Shown here: in pieces, positions 23,718-35,151 of the stretch
Layout of the letters: every line of letters starts with the position of its first letter
Position numbering within the stretch: the first letter of the stretch is position 1
DNA from: Chalciporus piperatus
Taxonomy: Eukaryota > Basidiomycota > Agaricomycetes > Boletales > Boletaceae
Direction: 5' to 3'
Length of the DNA: 64,000 nt
NCBI GenBank assembly: GCA_038093975.1
Contig: JBBPTG010000045.1
Coordinates: 62,001 to 126,000, forward strand
The notes under the pieces: model-generated
Told to the model about the DNA's origin: nothing
What the model saw: the letters and a program-made list of their open reading frames with translations, nothing else
The model's database searches: none
Position numbers and translations under genes: made by a program

Positions 23718-25932
23718 TTACACAATACTGGCCCCGATCAACCTCTCCAGTCCTTCCACATCCACCCCCTCCATCCTAGGCGCGATCCTACACCTAAACG
23801 GCAAGGGGTGGCTGTCCAACCGTGCGTGAGTCGATCACAACCACGAACCGTAAGCGATGCCGAGCCACTCACATAGCGATCCCACTCGAGAACTTTTCCT
23901 CAACAGGAATCTCCACCCCATTCTCATCCTTGGCCTTCTCAATCTTGAATACAGCCAACACCTTGACAATCACAGACCATACGGAGGTATCGGCGAAGTA
24001 GCGACCGACGCAGATGCGACGACCGAATCCGTAGGCAACGTGTTCGACGTCATCCGAGGTGAGTGAGCCGTCTGGGTTGAGAAAGCGCTCGGGGAGGAAT
24101 TGGTGCGGGTTAGGGTATTTGGAGGGGTTGTGGCCCATTGCCCTGATTGGAGTGGAATGGTTAGCGCCGGTGAAGAAGGAACGGTATGAGGTACGGACCA
24201 GAGGTTAGGCAAGACGGTTGCCCCTGAGAAAGCGTGTTCATTTATGGAGTATCTTATACACCGTTATCCCTCTTACCTTTCGGAATGTGATACCCGGCAT
24301 ACACATCATCTTCCATAACAGCATGAGGAATCGCTAAATCCATCGTTCATCGAAAGCAAACAGGCCGATCCCATGATACGCTACTCACCCAGAGGAGCGA
24401 CAGGAGTGTACCTCAGCGTCTCCCTGATAATGGCATCCAAATACGGCAACGACGGTCGATCCTCAATTGACGGAAGCCTCTTGTTGCCAACGACTGCGTT
24501 TATCTGTGTATGAGCTTTGGCTTGCACATCAGGGTTGAGAGTCATCGCGAGGATGACAGACATGATGACCGAGTTTGACTATGTCGACTGTCAGTTTATA
24601 TACCTCCCCAACGACTGAGCCAGATCCTCACGCACCGTTTCAGCCGCAGCTAACGGATAAAACATAGAACAGTCAAGAGCGAGCCCACAAACCACGCCCC
24701 CAAACTCACCTATGAACCCAGTGGCAGCCGCTCCCGCAAGCTCTTCCATCCACTTCTCATCTCCCTTTACCCCCTTCTCCTCCATATTCCTAAATGCATC
24801 GAATACCATCGATGGGGCGATACTCCCTCCCTCGTTCTCAATAGAGTCAGCCAGGGCGTGTAGGTTACATCGATAGGCACTTACCAGTTTCCTCATAGAA
24901 TACTCAAACGGTTTAAGGATGTACAGTTCCGAATACTCTTTCGCGATCGCCATTCGTTTCTTGAAGGACATACCGGGGAACCACGAGGGGAGCTTCAACA
25001 CTCCATACGCGTGCTCAGATCAGAGTCTGTATGACTCAACGGCGCTCTGATGGAACAGGAACTCACGTGCAGGGAATGCACCGACGAGAATCGCAGTGTC
25101 AGGACGCACAGCATTGAGTGTGATATCCAACGTCTTTCCCGCAATATCCACCAGTTCGTCCTCTTTCGATGCAGGATCGTAATCATACACGCTATTCATG
25201 ATGACGGCTGCCGTGTATCTAATAGTAAACAAATCCCAATCGTCAACAGCACCCCTGGAGAGCACGCATACGGGAGCATGACGTACTCGAACACGTGGTC
25301 GGAGACCTGATTCGGGCTGCTCATCAATCGCCTCAGCAATTGACACGCCTTTCGATGCTGCATAGGTAAAAATCGAGATGTGGCATCACTTCGGAAAGTT
25401 TGATGGAAGAACCGTCTGTGCAGCCGCCACCTGTCGCCATATTCCATGAAGACGGAGCTGGAATCCAACCCACACCTACAGCCCATCGGTCGACTGTCAG
25501 TATACACTGTAGTCGAGAGTTGTGACTCACGGAGCTTTAGTGGCAAGATAGGGACGATCTGAATAGTTCTGAGAGCGAGTTTCGAGGAGATCTTTGGCGA
25601 TCGCTTCGGAATTGATGACGATGATGTCCCTGCCAAACAGTCGAGTGTGGATCAAGTCGCCTGTATTATCAACGTTCATGGAGGCAGGTGAGGGAGCCGC
25701 TGCCCCACTGGCATGTCTACGACGTACCATATGTTTTCGCCCATGCGGCATACGTCAACCATGGCGCATCCTTATCTATCCCGGTGACGTTCCCGAAGAA
25801 GGGAAGACCGGGCGGACCAGGAGGTAACGGGTTTGATGCTACTTTCTTTCGATACAGTCTTCTGGCGTTGAAAAGCACGACGAGAGTCAGTGCGAGCGCG
25901 CATACAGTCGTCGCCCACATCTCTGGGGCCAT
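23718..25932 (-). CDS. Cytochrome P450-B (OrdA-like paralog)
   Basis: Divergent paralog of P450-A and -C with the same intron plan. ATG 25932 starts MAPEMWATTVCALALTLVVL, a membrane anchor, then PLPPGPPGLPFFGN. C helix: YGDRWRLHRRFFHQTFR. I-helix microexon (24636-24649) encodes AAAET. K helix: IIRETLRYTPVAPL. ERF region: HQFLPERFLNPDG. Heme loop: YGFGRRICVGRYFAD. A last intron joins SGIA to IHPLPFRCRIAPR, and stop TAA is at 23718-23720. All splice junctions I checked keep frame, so this copy looks functional. Located tail-to-tail with P450-A and head-to-head with ERG6 across a 0.9-kb promoter region. Substrate unknown; the terpene synthase nearby makes a terpenoid plausible, but that is inference. 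Confidence 0.87.
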
Positions 25933-26846
25933 TAGATTCGTGTAGGCCCCGGGGTTGTCGTATTATATACTAACACGCCGCTTCATCCACACCGCTGGAC
26001 CTGGGCGCATCGGGAGTTTGATCCAAGTTTAATACCGCTCGGGTTCTCAAAAGACCGCGTGCGCAGCGATGGAGTAATACTAGTTTAGTTGGGGTAGGGT
26101 GAGGCAAAGGTGAGGCTATGCTGATCGCGATGGGTTGGAATTCCGTACCATGTATGACAAGGCTTGCCAACACGACGCTCGACCGACATGCAGACAGATC
26201 TCGACGGACGGGAGTTCGATTTTGGAAGGCTTCCGCCAATGTTCCCCTCCTTCCACCTAGTCTCCCGTAGGCACCCCTGGACCCTTAGGTAGGAAGACAG
26301 TCGTTCCTACCCTTCCAAGGCCTTCCACCACACTTCATCCATTTAGAGTCCCGTGGTGGGCATAATAACTTGAATAGACTCGGACAAATAACGCGTAGGA
26401 ATGATGGAGACGCTCATGGTGATCACGCACCAGTGGCACGGTTTCTACTAGCAAGGTGGTGAAACGAAACAAACTGGTATAAAAACACTTGCGAATTGAC
26501 GACTAGTATTCAATCGAAGGTGTCCTCGAAGGCATCAAAGACGAGTCTCAGGCTAACCTTCAGAACAATCTATCGATGACAGCATCCCACAGCCATTCAC
26601 CAATTCCCCTGCGATCCCGCAGTGTTGTACTGCGATGGAGTACGGACCTGAAATTGAATCCGGATCACGTGATTTGAAATGACCTGATTTTACTCACCGT
26701 CGGCATCATTCCCTTGAAAAAAGACAGTCTCGCTTATCCACGGTTTTCTTCAGTCTTCTTCGTTCAACTCCCCATCCCCAAGTCAGTCCCAACGCTCCCT
26801 TTCGCTTTCCGTGATTTACTGACGAGTTCGACCTACTCCCGTAGAA
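25933..26846. promoter_or_regulatory. Divergent promoter region P450-B / ERG6
   Basis: 0.9 kb between two divergent starts. A TATA-like ggtataaaaac lies near 26476 on the ERG6 side, too far (about 370 bp) from the ATG to be certain. A tattatatac lies about 25 bp upstream of the P450-B ATG. Contains the 38-nt palindrome at 26283-26320. Confidence 0.4.
26283..26320 (+). repeat. 38-nt imperfect palindrome, copy 1
   Basis: Starts CCTTAGGTAGGAAGACAGTC and ends CCAAGG. The outer arms (CCTT/AAGG) and inner arms (GTAGGAA/TTCCTAC) pair around an 8-nt loop. The reverse complement of 50520-50557 matches it at 36 of 38 positions. Confidence 0.7.
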
Positions 26847-28107
26847 ATGTCGACCCAACAACTCGCTGACGGTCGTATCGAGTCCCGCGTCGACAACTAC
26901 ACCAAGTTTTGGCAAAAGGACCTCAACAAGGAGAACGATGCTGACAACAAGAACCGTCTCGACAGTTACACTGACGTAGTCAATGGTCAGTCCTCTCGCA
27001 TGTCGTTGCCTTCCACTCCTCACCCGCTTTTTTTCGACGCAGGTTACTATGACGGCGCAACCGAGTTGTACGAATACGGTTGGGCCAAATCCTTCCACTT
27101 CTCTCGTTACTACAAAGGCGAAGGATTCACCCAAGCGCTCGCTCGTCACGAACACTACCTCGCCTCTCAAATGTCTCTCCGTTCGGGTATGCGCGTCTTG
27201 GACGTCGGATGCGGTGTCGGTGGTCCAGCACGCGAAATAGCACAATTCGCGGACGTGAATATTGTCGGTCTCAACAACAATGACTTCCAGATCCAGAGAG
27301 CAAGACAGTACACTAAGAAGGCTGGGTTGGAGAACCAGGTCACGTTCGCCAAGGGTGATTTCATGAAGTTGGCCGAACAGTTTGGAGAGAATTCGTTTGA
27401 TGCTGGTGAGTTTGCTTGGGCTCATTTGACGTTGGGTCTTGGACTGAGGTGTGCGATAGTGTACGCCATCGAGGCTACTGTTCATGCTCCTACCTGGGAG
27501 GGTGTGTATGGTGAAATCATGAAGGTCCTCAAGCCTGGAGGAGTCGTGCGTGTCTTTTCATCTTCTCGCATAAGTCTTGCTGATCAATACCTATAGTTTG
27601 GTGTCTACGAATGGTGTATGACCGACACGTGGGATCCTTCCAATCCAAAACACAAGGAACTCGCCCATGCCATCGAGTTGGGTAACGGTATTCCCGAGAT
27701 GCGGCCCTTGAGACTTGCTCGTGAAGCCATGGTCAACGTTGGGTTCACTGTCGAACACGAGGAGGACCTCGCTGATCGTCCTGACGAAGTCCCATGGTAT
27801 TACCCTCTCGAGGGTGATGTCTTCAAGGCCCAGACCGCATGGGATTACTTTACTGTCTGGCGTATGTCCTGGAGTGGCAAGTTGGTGACGCACACGGCCA
27901 TTCGGTTCTTTGAGATGCTTGGTTTTGTTCCCAAGGGGACGTACGAGGTCGGCGAGTCGCTCAAGGTTGCAGCTGATGCTCTCGTCAAGGGTGGTCAAAC
28001 CAAGGTTCGTAGTTGAAACGAGCTTGACTCTGATCATGACTGAATTCCTTCCATAGCTCTTCACACCTATGTACCTGGCCGTTTGTCGCAAACCCATCGA
28101 GAACTGA
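26847..28107 (+). CDS. ERG6: Sterol 24-C-methyltransferase
   Basis: Erg6 transfers a methyl group from S-adenosylmethionine to C24 of the sterol side chain in ergosterol synthesis, on the ER or lipid droplets. ATG 26847 begins [20 protein letters not shown]. Sterol-binding region [24 protein letters not shown] motif [17 protein letters not shown]. Then [35 protein letters not shown], and [19 protein letters not shown]. Introns at 26986-27042, about 27405-27461, about 27550-27597 and about 28004-28056. Stop TGA at 28105-28107 after VCRKPIEN. About 345 residues, the family size. All key motifs are intact. It sits between P450-B and the repeat-rich terpene locus; whether it is the genome's only copy cannot be told from here. 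Confidence 0.95.
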
Positions 28108-28315
28108 GGACAGGGACTGAAACGTAGATGACCGATTTATTTTGTTACGGTAGATAATCGTCCATATTATATACCCTGGATTAATAGACAGGAATCCGAA
28201 CCCTTCGGGATATGCCGGACTGGAATCTGTGTGGCTGAGCTGAGCCACTTTCCCAAATGATCCTCCCCGATTCTTTTACGATTCCCGTTGAGCGATCGAA
28301 AGCACCGAAATCCCA

Positions 28316-30340
28316 ATGGACGGTGGTGATCCCAGGGTAAGCAAATCCAGGTTGCCCAAGCCCTACACCGAAGAACAGCTCGTCTTCCTCCGAAGTCACA
28401 TCAGTGGGTTCGAGGTCAGAACGAGAGGTCATGTCAGAGGGGACGCTAAGAAGTTTGCGTTGGATCGTGCGACCGAGTTTTTGGTCAGGTTTGGTCTACC
28501 ATCAGATTTGCAGGGTGTAGAGGAAGCAGAGCCGCGATTCCGTGAGGTGAGCCTTTGTTCGACGTACCTGTGGTTTCAAGTTGGCGTCGGCGTGGAATGG
28601 GCGTGCTCATCGTCGTGCTGGACAGCAAATATATAATTGGTACAAGAATACGGTAGGGAGGGCGAGGAGGAAGCTGGAGGGTCGGACGAGGCCTAAGAAG
28701 GCGTCTTTTCGAGGTGTGTTCAAGTTCCCCCCCAGTCTCTCCTGCTCACCCACATCCCCTCCTCATCGACAGCATCGACGCTAAGTGCACCTGCAATCAC
28801 GTGGTCACCCAGTCTCGCTACCACCGGCCCCATTTCCTACGCTCCCCCAACCGACTCCTCCGATCAACCCAGCACATCCACCCAACCCCTCCAATCCCAA
28901 TCCCAATCCCCACCCCACCCCAACCCCATTCCCGGTCCGTCCACCCAACCACAACCCCAACCCCAACTCCAATTCACCTTCCAATCCTCCCTCCCCGTCC
29001 CCAGCGCATCCACCATCGCACTCAACGTCACCACCTCCGCACTCCGCGACGCCTTTATCACACCCGCCATCGACGCACCCACACTTTCTTCCCTCATTCA
29101 GTCCTACGTTCTCGCACATCCATCAGCTGCCCCGCTCGTACCCGTGATATCCAGTCTCTTTGATGCCGCCACACAGCTACTTGGACGGAGTGCGGCGGGT
29201 GGGGTGGGGACAGGCGCACATGGCCATGATCGAGAACAGTTGTTTGCACTCCTGAGACGATTCGTGGACGTATGTGCTTTCTTCCCTCCGTCCCTCGTTC
29301 ATGCGGATATGAGTGGCCCGCTTGCTGGTCCGAGGGCATTACAGATCGCGCTTCGGAAAGCATCGGTGTGGGCACCTGTGTCGTCTCCCTTCTCCACGTC
29401 CATGGCGGCGGGTGTGGGTGCGGGACACGGTTCATTATCAGACGAGATGGAGAGAATCGCAGCGGATAGACAGAGGAGGAAAGAGTACGTTCAATGGGCA
29501 CAGATACATGCTGCAGCAATCGAACTCGGAATCTTACCCTCTTCCGTTCCTTCACCTATCTCTTCGCCCACTATTTCCAACGTCGGCGTCGTAGGTGTGG
29601 GTGTGGGTGTAGGCGCGGGCGTAGGCGTGGGTGGTATGGGGGGCGTAGGTGTGGGCGTAGGCGTAGGCGGAGGTGGATCAACGTACCACCATCCCCACCC
29701 ATCGAGCGATATGTCCTCTTATGGCATTCCCCCACCTCAGCCTCAATTACAATCACCCCACTCTCATGCTCATAGTCATCCCCACGCTCACCCTCAGAGT
29801 CATACGCACGCGCACTCGCACTCGCATACCCACCACTCCCACCACCCCACAAACTCGACCCCGACGCCAACGCAAACCCTGCCACTCTCATTCTCCGAAG
29901 CCATGGCCCGCGACGCCGTCTGGGAACCCGACGAAGTCGAATGGGTGGCAGGTATCATCGTCCTCCGGGCTATCATCCGCACCTTCCACCCATCCCGCGC
30001 CGGCGCCGGCGTGCGTGGGGGGAGGAATCTAAAAGCCGAGTACGAGCAGCTCCTGGGGGCGTATGAGAGGCGGTGGAAGGAGATCAAGGATGAGGCGAGG
30101 CAGGCGATCGTTACAGTGGGTTCATGTTCACTTGGTTCTCTTGTGTTGGGATGGGGCTGTGCTGATGCTGATGGTATTTGTAGGAGGTGTTACTTGGTGC
30201 GAGAGATGATTTGGCGAGGATGGACGATACGAGGGTGACGTGACTCCACTGACATTGTGCTCCTCCTTGCCCCGTTGTTTCTGGTTATTCAATTTGGACT
30301 ACAGGATGCTCTGACCGTACTCGAATTAATTCATTATTGA
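28316..30340 (+). CDS. Lineage-specific protein with homeodomain-like N-terminus and His-rich tract
   Basis: ATG 28316 gives MDGGDPRVSKSRLPKPYTEE, then QLVFLRSHISGFE. After an intron (about 28546-28629) comes QIYNWYKNTVGRARRKLEG, similar in look to homeodomain helix 3 (WFxNxRxK), followed by a basic RPKK stretch. A second intron (about 28711-28770) leads to a Ser/Pro/Gln-rich region. Later come LSSLIQSYVLAHPSAAP, a Gly/Val tract (29585-29670), and a His/Ser/Ala tract near 29760-29845 in which every second residue is often His. EAMARDAVWEPDEVEWVAGI and LLGARDDLARMDDTR close the protein, with stop at 30338-30340. I recall similar hypothetical proteins only in basidiomycetes. A DNA-binding role is inference from the WYKN helix. 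Moderate confidence in exon borders. Confidence 0.7.
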
Positions 30341-30580
30341 TCGTGCATGTCGAACCGGCAGAAACATGTAATCCTATCCATTGCGTATAATGGCGAAACG
30401 GTCGAGCTGTAGCCACTCTTCCCCGAACTCGAAACTTGCAACTTGAAAGCGGATGTGAATGCGCGAATGCGAGTACTGGTACAGTGTAAAGCATGTCGAT
30501 GCATAGGTATGTGTTTGGTGCGAAAACAAAAACATGAAAAAGAGACGCAACAACGCGAAATCAAACGTGTCTGTGAGGGA
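30341..30580. other. Short convergent spacer
   Basis: 3' flanks of the putative DNA-binding protein and RAD52. No feature seen. Confidence 0.4.
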
Positions 30581-32919
30581 TCAGTGTCTCACCCGCTTGA
30601 CGTCTCCGCCTTCACTGCTATCAGGAGGTCGTCGTGCGACTGCATTGTGTTGCTGTTGGTGTTGTTGATGCTGACGCTGAGCGAGACCCATTCCTTGGAT
30701 CGGTGTACGAACAGCCGCTGCCGTCAAGAACGATGATGAAGACGATGACGAGGACCCTCTGTATCCCATGATCAGAACACACCCACCCATTCCGGAAAAA
30801 AAGCACGCTGAATGGAGAAGCCACTTACTGCATCACGTCCGCATTCCGCTTGAGTGCATTCCCGTTCCCGCTCGAGGGCTGTCCTGGTTTTGAGACCGCG
30901 GCAGCCAATGGTTTGGGTGGTTGTGGATGGACATGTGCTGCTGATTTCTAGGATACGTCGTATCAGCGTTAAGGTCAGTGAATGGGTTATGGAGTTATAG
31001 AGAGTGAGGGGCTTACCATTCCAGGGGGGAAGTGGAAACCGCCCATTGAAGGGCTACCGGCGCGCTTGCTGTCAGTCGAGGACGGTCCCGCACGCATACC
31101 CGGTGTGGGAGTCGACGTGGAAGGGGCTGATGTTGATGCCGACATGGACGATGGCCCGTTTGGCTGCCCAGGCCGAGACGGCCCCGCGCCAGAATTCGGC
31201 GGCGTTGGCCTCGCACTCGCACTCGAGCTGGTACTAGCACCGGGCTGCACGTTCACAGAAGACGACCTTGCTCCTACACCCGATCCACCCGCAGTCCCAC
31301 CCCCGCCCACACTAGACACACTCGGGACACGTTCGACCGCCTTCGGAACCTGCACCTGCACCTGTACCTCCTCAATCATCATCGAATCATCCATCACACT
31401 CATGCCGCCCATCCCCTCTTCGAAATCAATCGGTCTTCCCAAATCTCCCTCCCCAAGATCAACCGTCGCAAAGAAAACGTCCTCCTGGGTACTAAGCGGA
31501 TATGCGTCTTCGTTTTCCGCCCCTGGGACAGCGACAGCGGGAGGTGGACTGGTGCTACCACTCTGACGGGCATTGGCGTTTGGAATTGGATTGCGGGGTG
31601 GGGGCATTTCCGAAAAGGTGACTTTGCGATCCGTGAGTGGATTACGAGTGGGTGACGGTTTTTCGACGGCGCGCCGTTGAAGGGGCAGTCTTTGAAGTGG
31701 CGTTAGGATGGGCGTGGGGAGTCCCATCGGCGGCTTCTGTACCCGTGCGTCGACGGAGGGGGGTTTTCGATCACTCGGACCTGCTGAAGAGGTGGACGTG
31801 CTAGGTCCTTGGATGGGTTCTCTGCGTGTTGGGGTGGCATGTTGTTGTGCAGCAGCAGCCATTTCTTGACGGATGTGGCGAGGAATGTAGGTGATGGGCG
31901 TCTCAGGCAGATCTGTTGGAGCTTCTCTCTTGATCTGAGGTTGCTCATTGCGTTCGGTGGACCCCGGTGGACCAGGGTGATTGGAGGCTGCCGGAACAGG
32001 AGGGTCAGGTTTACTTTCCTCAAACTCTGGGCGTCGGTACAGCTCGCTCTTGTCAAACTTTGCCTGATGATATCATGGTGTGTGACAGGTAACGACGATC
32101 GCGATGCGTGTGTCAAAGCGTGCAAGTTGTTTTCGAGACGGTGTACTCACTGGAGGCACTTTGATCTTGACAACTTCCTGAGCGTACGACTTGTCGTACA
32201 AACAATTGCCCAGCAAGTTTCCAAAGTTGCGAAGCGTTCGTTTGAGAGCATCCGTGACGGCTTCCTTCTTGCACTGTTCGATTTGCATCAGCGGATCGAT
32301 CTCCGCCACGCTAGCACTGTTGCATCACAAGCACCAGATCAAACTTGAAACTCACCTTATCCAACGCAGCAGCCTTGCTCTTTGCATTCTCCAGCATCCC
32401 ATACCCCACATCCTCGTGATACGCCCCATCTCTCAACGTCACTCTGACAATCGCCGTCGCCCCAACATTAAACCTCCTCGCCTCCTCATTCCAATCCACG
32501 AAATCTGTCGTCAAATTCACAATACTACTACTCCACCCATTGAACCCAAACACCTCGTTCGCGAGATTGATGATCTTCCAACCCTCAGCGTAGGTTAGCT
32601 TGGGACCACCCGCTGGTCCGGGACGTTGAGAAACGTATTCAGGACCGAGTTTCTTGGAGAGTTTGGCTTGGAGAGTGGCGATTTTGGTGGCTGTTTCTTC
32701 GGAAATGTGACTTGGACCTGGGGCCGTGAATGGGAATGGACTACCGCCGAAAGCTGGGAGAGATAGGGGTTGGCAGGGGGTGTTGGAGAATGGGAATGGA
32801 GAGCCGTGCTGGCGTGCGTCGAAGGACACGGCACCGCTGTTGACGATGGAGGAGGAGGATGGGGTTTGTGGATTGGCTGTGAATGAGCTTAAGAGGTGTC
32901 CGCTGAACGCACCTGCCAT
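30581..32919 (-). CDS. RAD52: Rad52 recombination mediator / annealing protein
   Basis: Rad52 anneals ssDNA and loads Rad51 in homologous recombination. ATG 32919 starts [23 protein letters not shown] extension upstream to 33045 lacks conserved text. The N-terminal annealing domain is clear: [58 protein letters not shown], and across an intron [40 protein letters not shown]. The C-terminal half is long, Pro/Ser-rich and poorly conserved, as usual for the Rad51/RPA-binding part. It includes [19 protein letters not shown]. Final exons give RNADVMQ and a Ser run, then [12 protein letters not shown], stop at 30581-30583. The start lies 359 bp from the mL59 stop. Confidence 0.93.
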
Positions 32920-33138
32920 CGCATGAGCGTTAGGGACAAGCCATCGATGCAAGTCGGTCCGGTTTTTTATATCATTAAATATTGGACACGCGTGAACGCG
33001 TCGCATGTGATCAGTCACGTCTACGTAGGACAGCCTCAGACTCAATCTGACCCATCAAGGCCTCAGCCCGACTGCCCACAGAAGAGATACGGCGCGGTAT
33101 GCAGACTATCCGTACGAATGGTGATTTTTTCCCGCCCC

Positions 33139-33189
33139 ACTCATGCACAAGTCTATCATCTCCCGAATCTGCTGGCCCTGGTATCTTGG
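33139..33189 (+). pseudogene. Sesquiterpene synthase exon-1 relic 1
   Basis: Encodes THAQVYHLPNLLALVSW, almost identical to residues 3-16 of the intact synthase at 35152 (TQVYHLPDLLALVS). It has no following exon in frame and no partner exons nearby. It lies just past the stop of the mL59 gene on the other strand. Confidence 0.6.
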
Positions 33190-33278
33190 GTACCTTTTTG
33201 CGCGTCATCACTTATTCGTGGAGACCACAAGAGACGGACGAGAAGACAATCTCATTATGGGCGTGGTATACACTAGTT

Positions 33279-34071
33279 CTAGAACGGAAGCTTTCCACCC
33301 AACTTCTTGGAAGGCTTGAGTGGATTTGGGCGTCTCCGCTTGTGATGCTATGATGAACGACTGTGTCAGTACCACGCACAAGGCAAAACAGAGAAACTGA
33401 AAATGACATACGTTCTTGAAGCGTTGGATACGTTTGTCCATGTCGCGCAAGAGTATGTTTCTCTTCGCGGCTCTCTCCTTCGCAACACGCTCCCACTTGT
33501 GACCTTTGAACATCCGCTTCTTTCCAGCGTACAGTCTGTTTCCTATGTCCGACCCAGGAACATTACGCTCCTTGACTTCGCCCACCCATTTCACGGGTTG
33601 TGACCACCACTCCTCTGAGCCCTTCTCGGGCAGGGCGACGTCGGCTTTGGCCTCTGTGGCAACGGATGCCTCCGACTGCACCTTGGACAGGTTCGCAAAT
33701 ACGGGCCGTCCCTTGACCGACGCAATGGCGGTCCCATGAGCCGCAAGGGTCTTCGGCGAAGGTGGCAGCATTGCCAAAGTCCCCGACGCACGCGCTTTCT
33801 TGATCAGATCCGCTTGTTGGCGCAACGAATACTTTGGGGGTGCCCACCTCCCAGATTTAGGGTTATTCCATGGGAGGAATGGGTTCGTCCGTTTCGGGAG
33901 GTTGCTCTCCGTCTCTGGAGTAGGTGCGACAGGCGTCGGTTGGGAGAAGTTGAATTTGGAAAAGTCGAAAGCGCCGTTTGCGGTGGTTGGTTTGGGTTGG
34001 AGAACTGCGGCGGGAGGAGGGGCCCTTGCGAGCTCTCGTAGCCGGAATTGTTTGATGGCTCTGGTGGCCAT
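33279..34071 (-). CDS. MRPL25: Mitochondrial large ribosomal subunit protein mL59
   Basis: Fungal-type mitoribosome large-subunit protein. ATG 34071 gives MATRAIKQFRLRELARAPPP; an upstream in-frame ATG at 34089 adds six residues. Signature text: NPFLPWNNPKSGRWAPPKYS, LRQQADLIKKARASGTLAML, PVKWVGEVKERNVPGSDIG, and MFKGHKWERVAKERAAKRN. One intron (gtatgt...catag) joins IQRFKN to HHKRRRPNPLKPSKKLGGKL; stop TAG is at 33279-33281. Reading the intron through instead gives a longer tail in another frame, which lacks the conserved basic PNPLKP end. Length about 240 residues. Located between RAD52 and the terpene locus. Confidence 0.82.
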
Positions 34072-34344
34072 TTGGAGATGAGTGAACACTCGAAAAAACG
34101 AGTACTAAGAGCCGTGGGAACTCAAGTACTCAATATTCAATGTTACTTAGGGGATTGCCACTTTTGGTGCCTTGGTCTTGCGGTCATGCTCCTGGGCATG
34201 CCAGTGGAAGACACTATTGTCGCACGCTGAGTCGCCGATCTATAAAGCTGCATACCTTTTTGCCTCACAATACCTGACGAGAAATACAGTCTGCTTTGCA
34301 GCAACGCTTTGCGGCAGGGTATACAAACAATGTTTTTGGTCATG

Positions 34345-34393
34345 GCTCTTGCCTTCACAAGTATATCAACTTCCGAATCTTTTGGCCGTCCTA
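34345..34393 (+). pseudogene. Sesquiterpene synthase exon-1 relic 2
   Basis: Reads LPSQVYQLPNLLAV, again matching the start of the synthase at 35152, then diverges (LPKKPDGDTLR, stop). No downstream exons in this position. Confidence 0.55.
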
Positions 34394-34420
34394 CCGAAGA
34401 AGCCTGACGGAGATACATTG

Positions 34421-34672
34421 AGGTAAAAAGATGGTCGTTCGTCATGCTGACATGAATTTGTCAGATAGCACGGAAGGTTCAAGGCAGTCACCCGGAAATA
34501 ATCTGGATGGCCTGAAGCATCTTACTCGACGTCAAAAGCTGACTCGGTATGGATTCACAACTAACTACATTAGCAAGTACTAGTGCTTACCCGTGCGAGT
34601 GATGCGGTGGTGATCGTGCCGATCGATCAACTGTCCCCGGTCCACTTGAAGTCCGATGTAATGAACACGATG
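34421..34672 (+). repeat. Direct repeat R1, copy 1
   Basis: Matches 41175-41461 in the same orientation with indels. Shared landmarks: ATGGTCGTTCGTCA, CTCGACGTCAAAAGCTGACT, GTGCGAGTGATGCGGTGGTG. Non-coding. It sits upstream of the intact terpene synthase. Confidence 0.75.
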
Positions 34673-35151
34673 ACGCCGGTTGACAGTTGTAGTCAGCCTC
34701 GCGCATGTTTACTTAAACTGCACTCATGATCACATGTCCCTGTCTTGCTCAAGGAGATTGGCGAGGGGAATGGCAGTGGCCTCGGAGTGACCACGAAAAG
34801 TCAGTGTATGTCAAATCGAACATTCGAGTCTGATTTTAGTTGCGGTGTTCAATTACCACTGATGCTATCCCAGTTCTCGTTACCCGCAACTCGGAGCGAC
34901 GGCCCGGGTCTTCGCAGCTACCGAATGATATGAATCATGATTCCACGACATATCCATTTCCTCAGTGAAAAAGTCAGAGCCGATTACTTAGCTGTGCATG
35001 ATCAGATAACTCGCTAAACTTGTCAAATTTTGACAGATGCTAGTAATGCCATCGATCCAGGCTCGCATCCATTTCGCCTCTGGAAGAAAGCTAGAAATAC
35101 TGAGTACTGTGCAATGCTGCATGCATACAAGACAAGACCCCCTCTTTGCTC

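Larger units (their letters stand above)
34072..35151. other. Promoter/relic region between MRPL25 and terpene synthase
   Basis: Contains the terpene synthase exon-1 relic at 34345-34393 and direct repeat block R1 (34421-34672). The rest shows no coding signal. Confidence 0.5.

Noticed and set aside
26706..27485. 259-codon minus-strand ORF opposite ERG6
   Set aside because: It is antisense to well-conserved ERG6 exons and has no family resemblance; a codon-bias shadow.
28805..29147. Gly-rich and Pro-rich ORFs on both strands
   Set aside because: Shadows of the low-complexity Pro/Gln region of the gene at 28316-30340.
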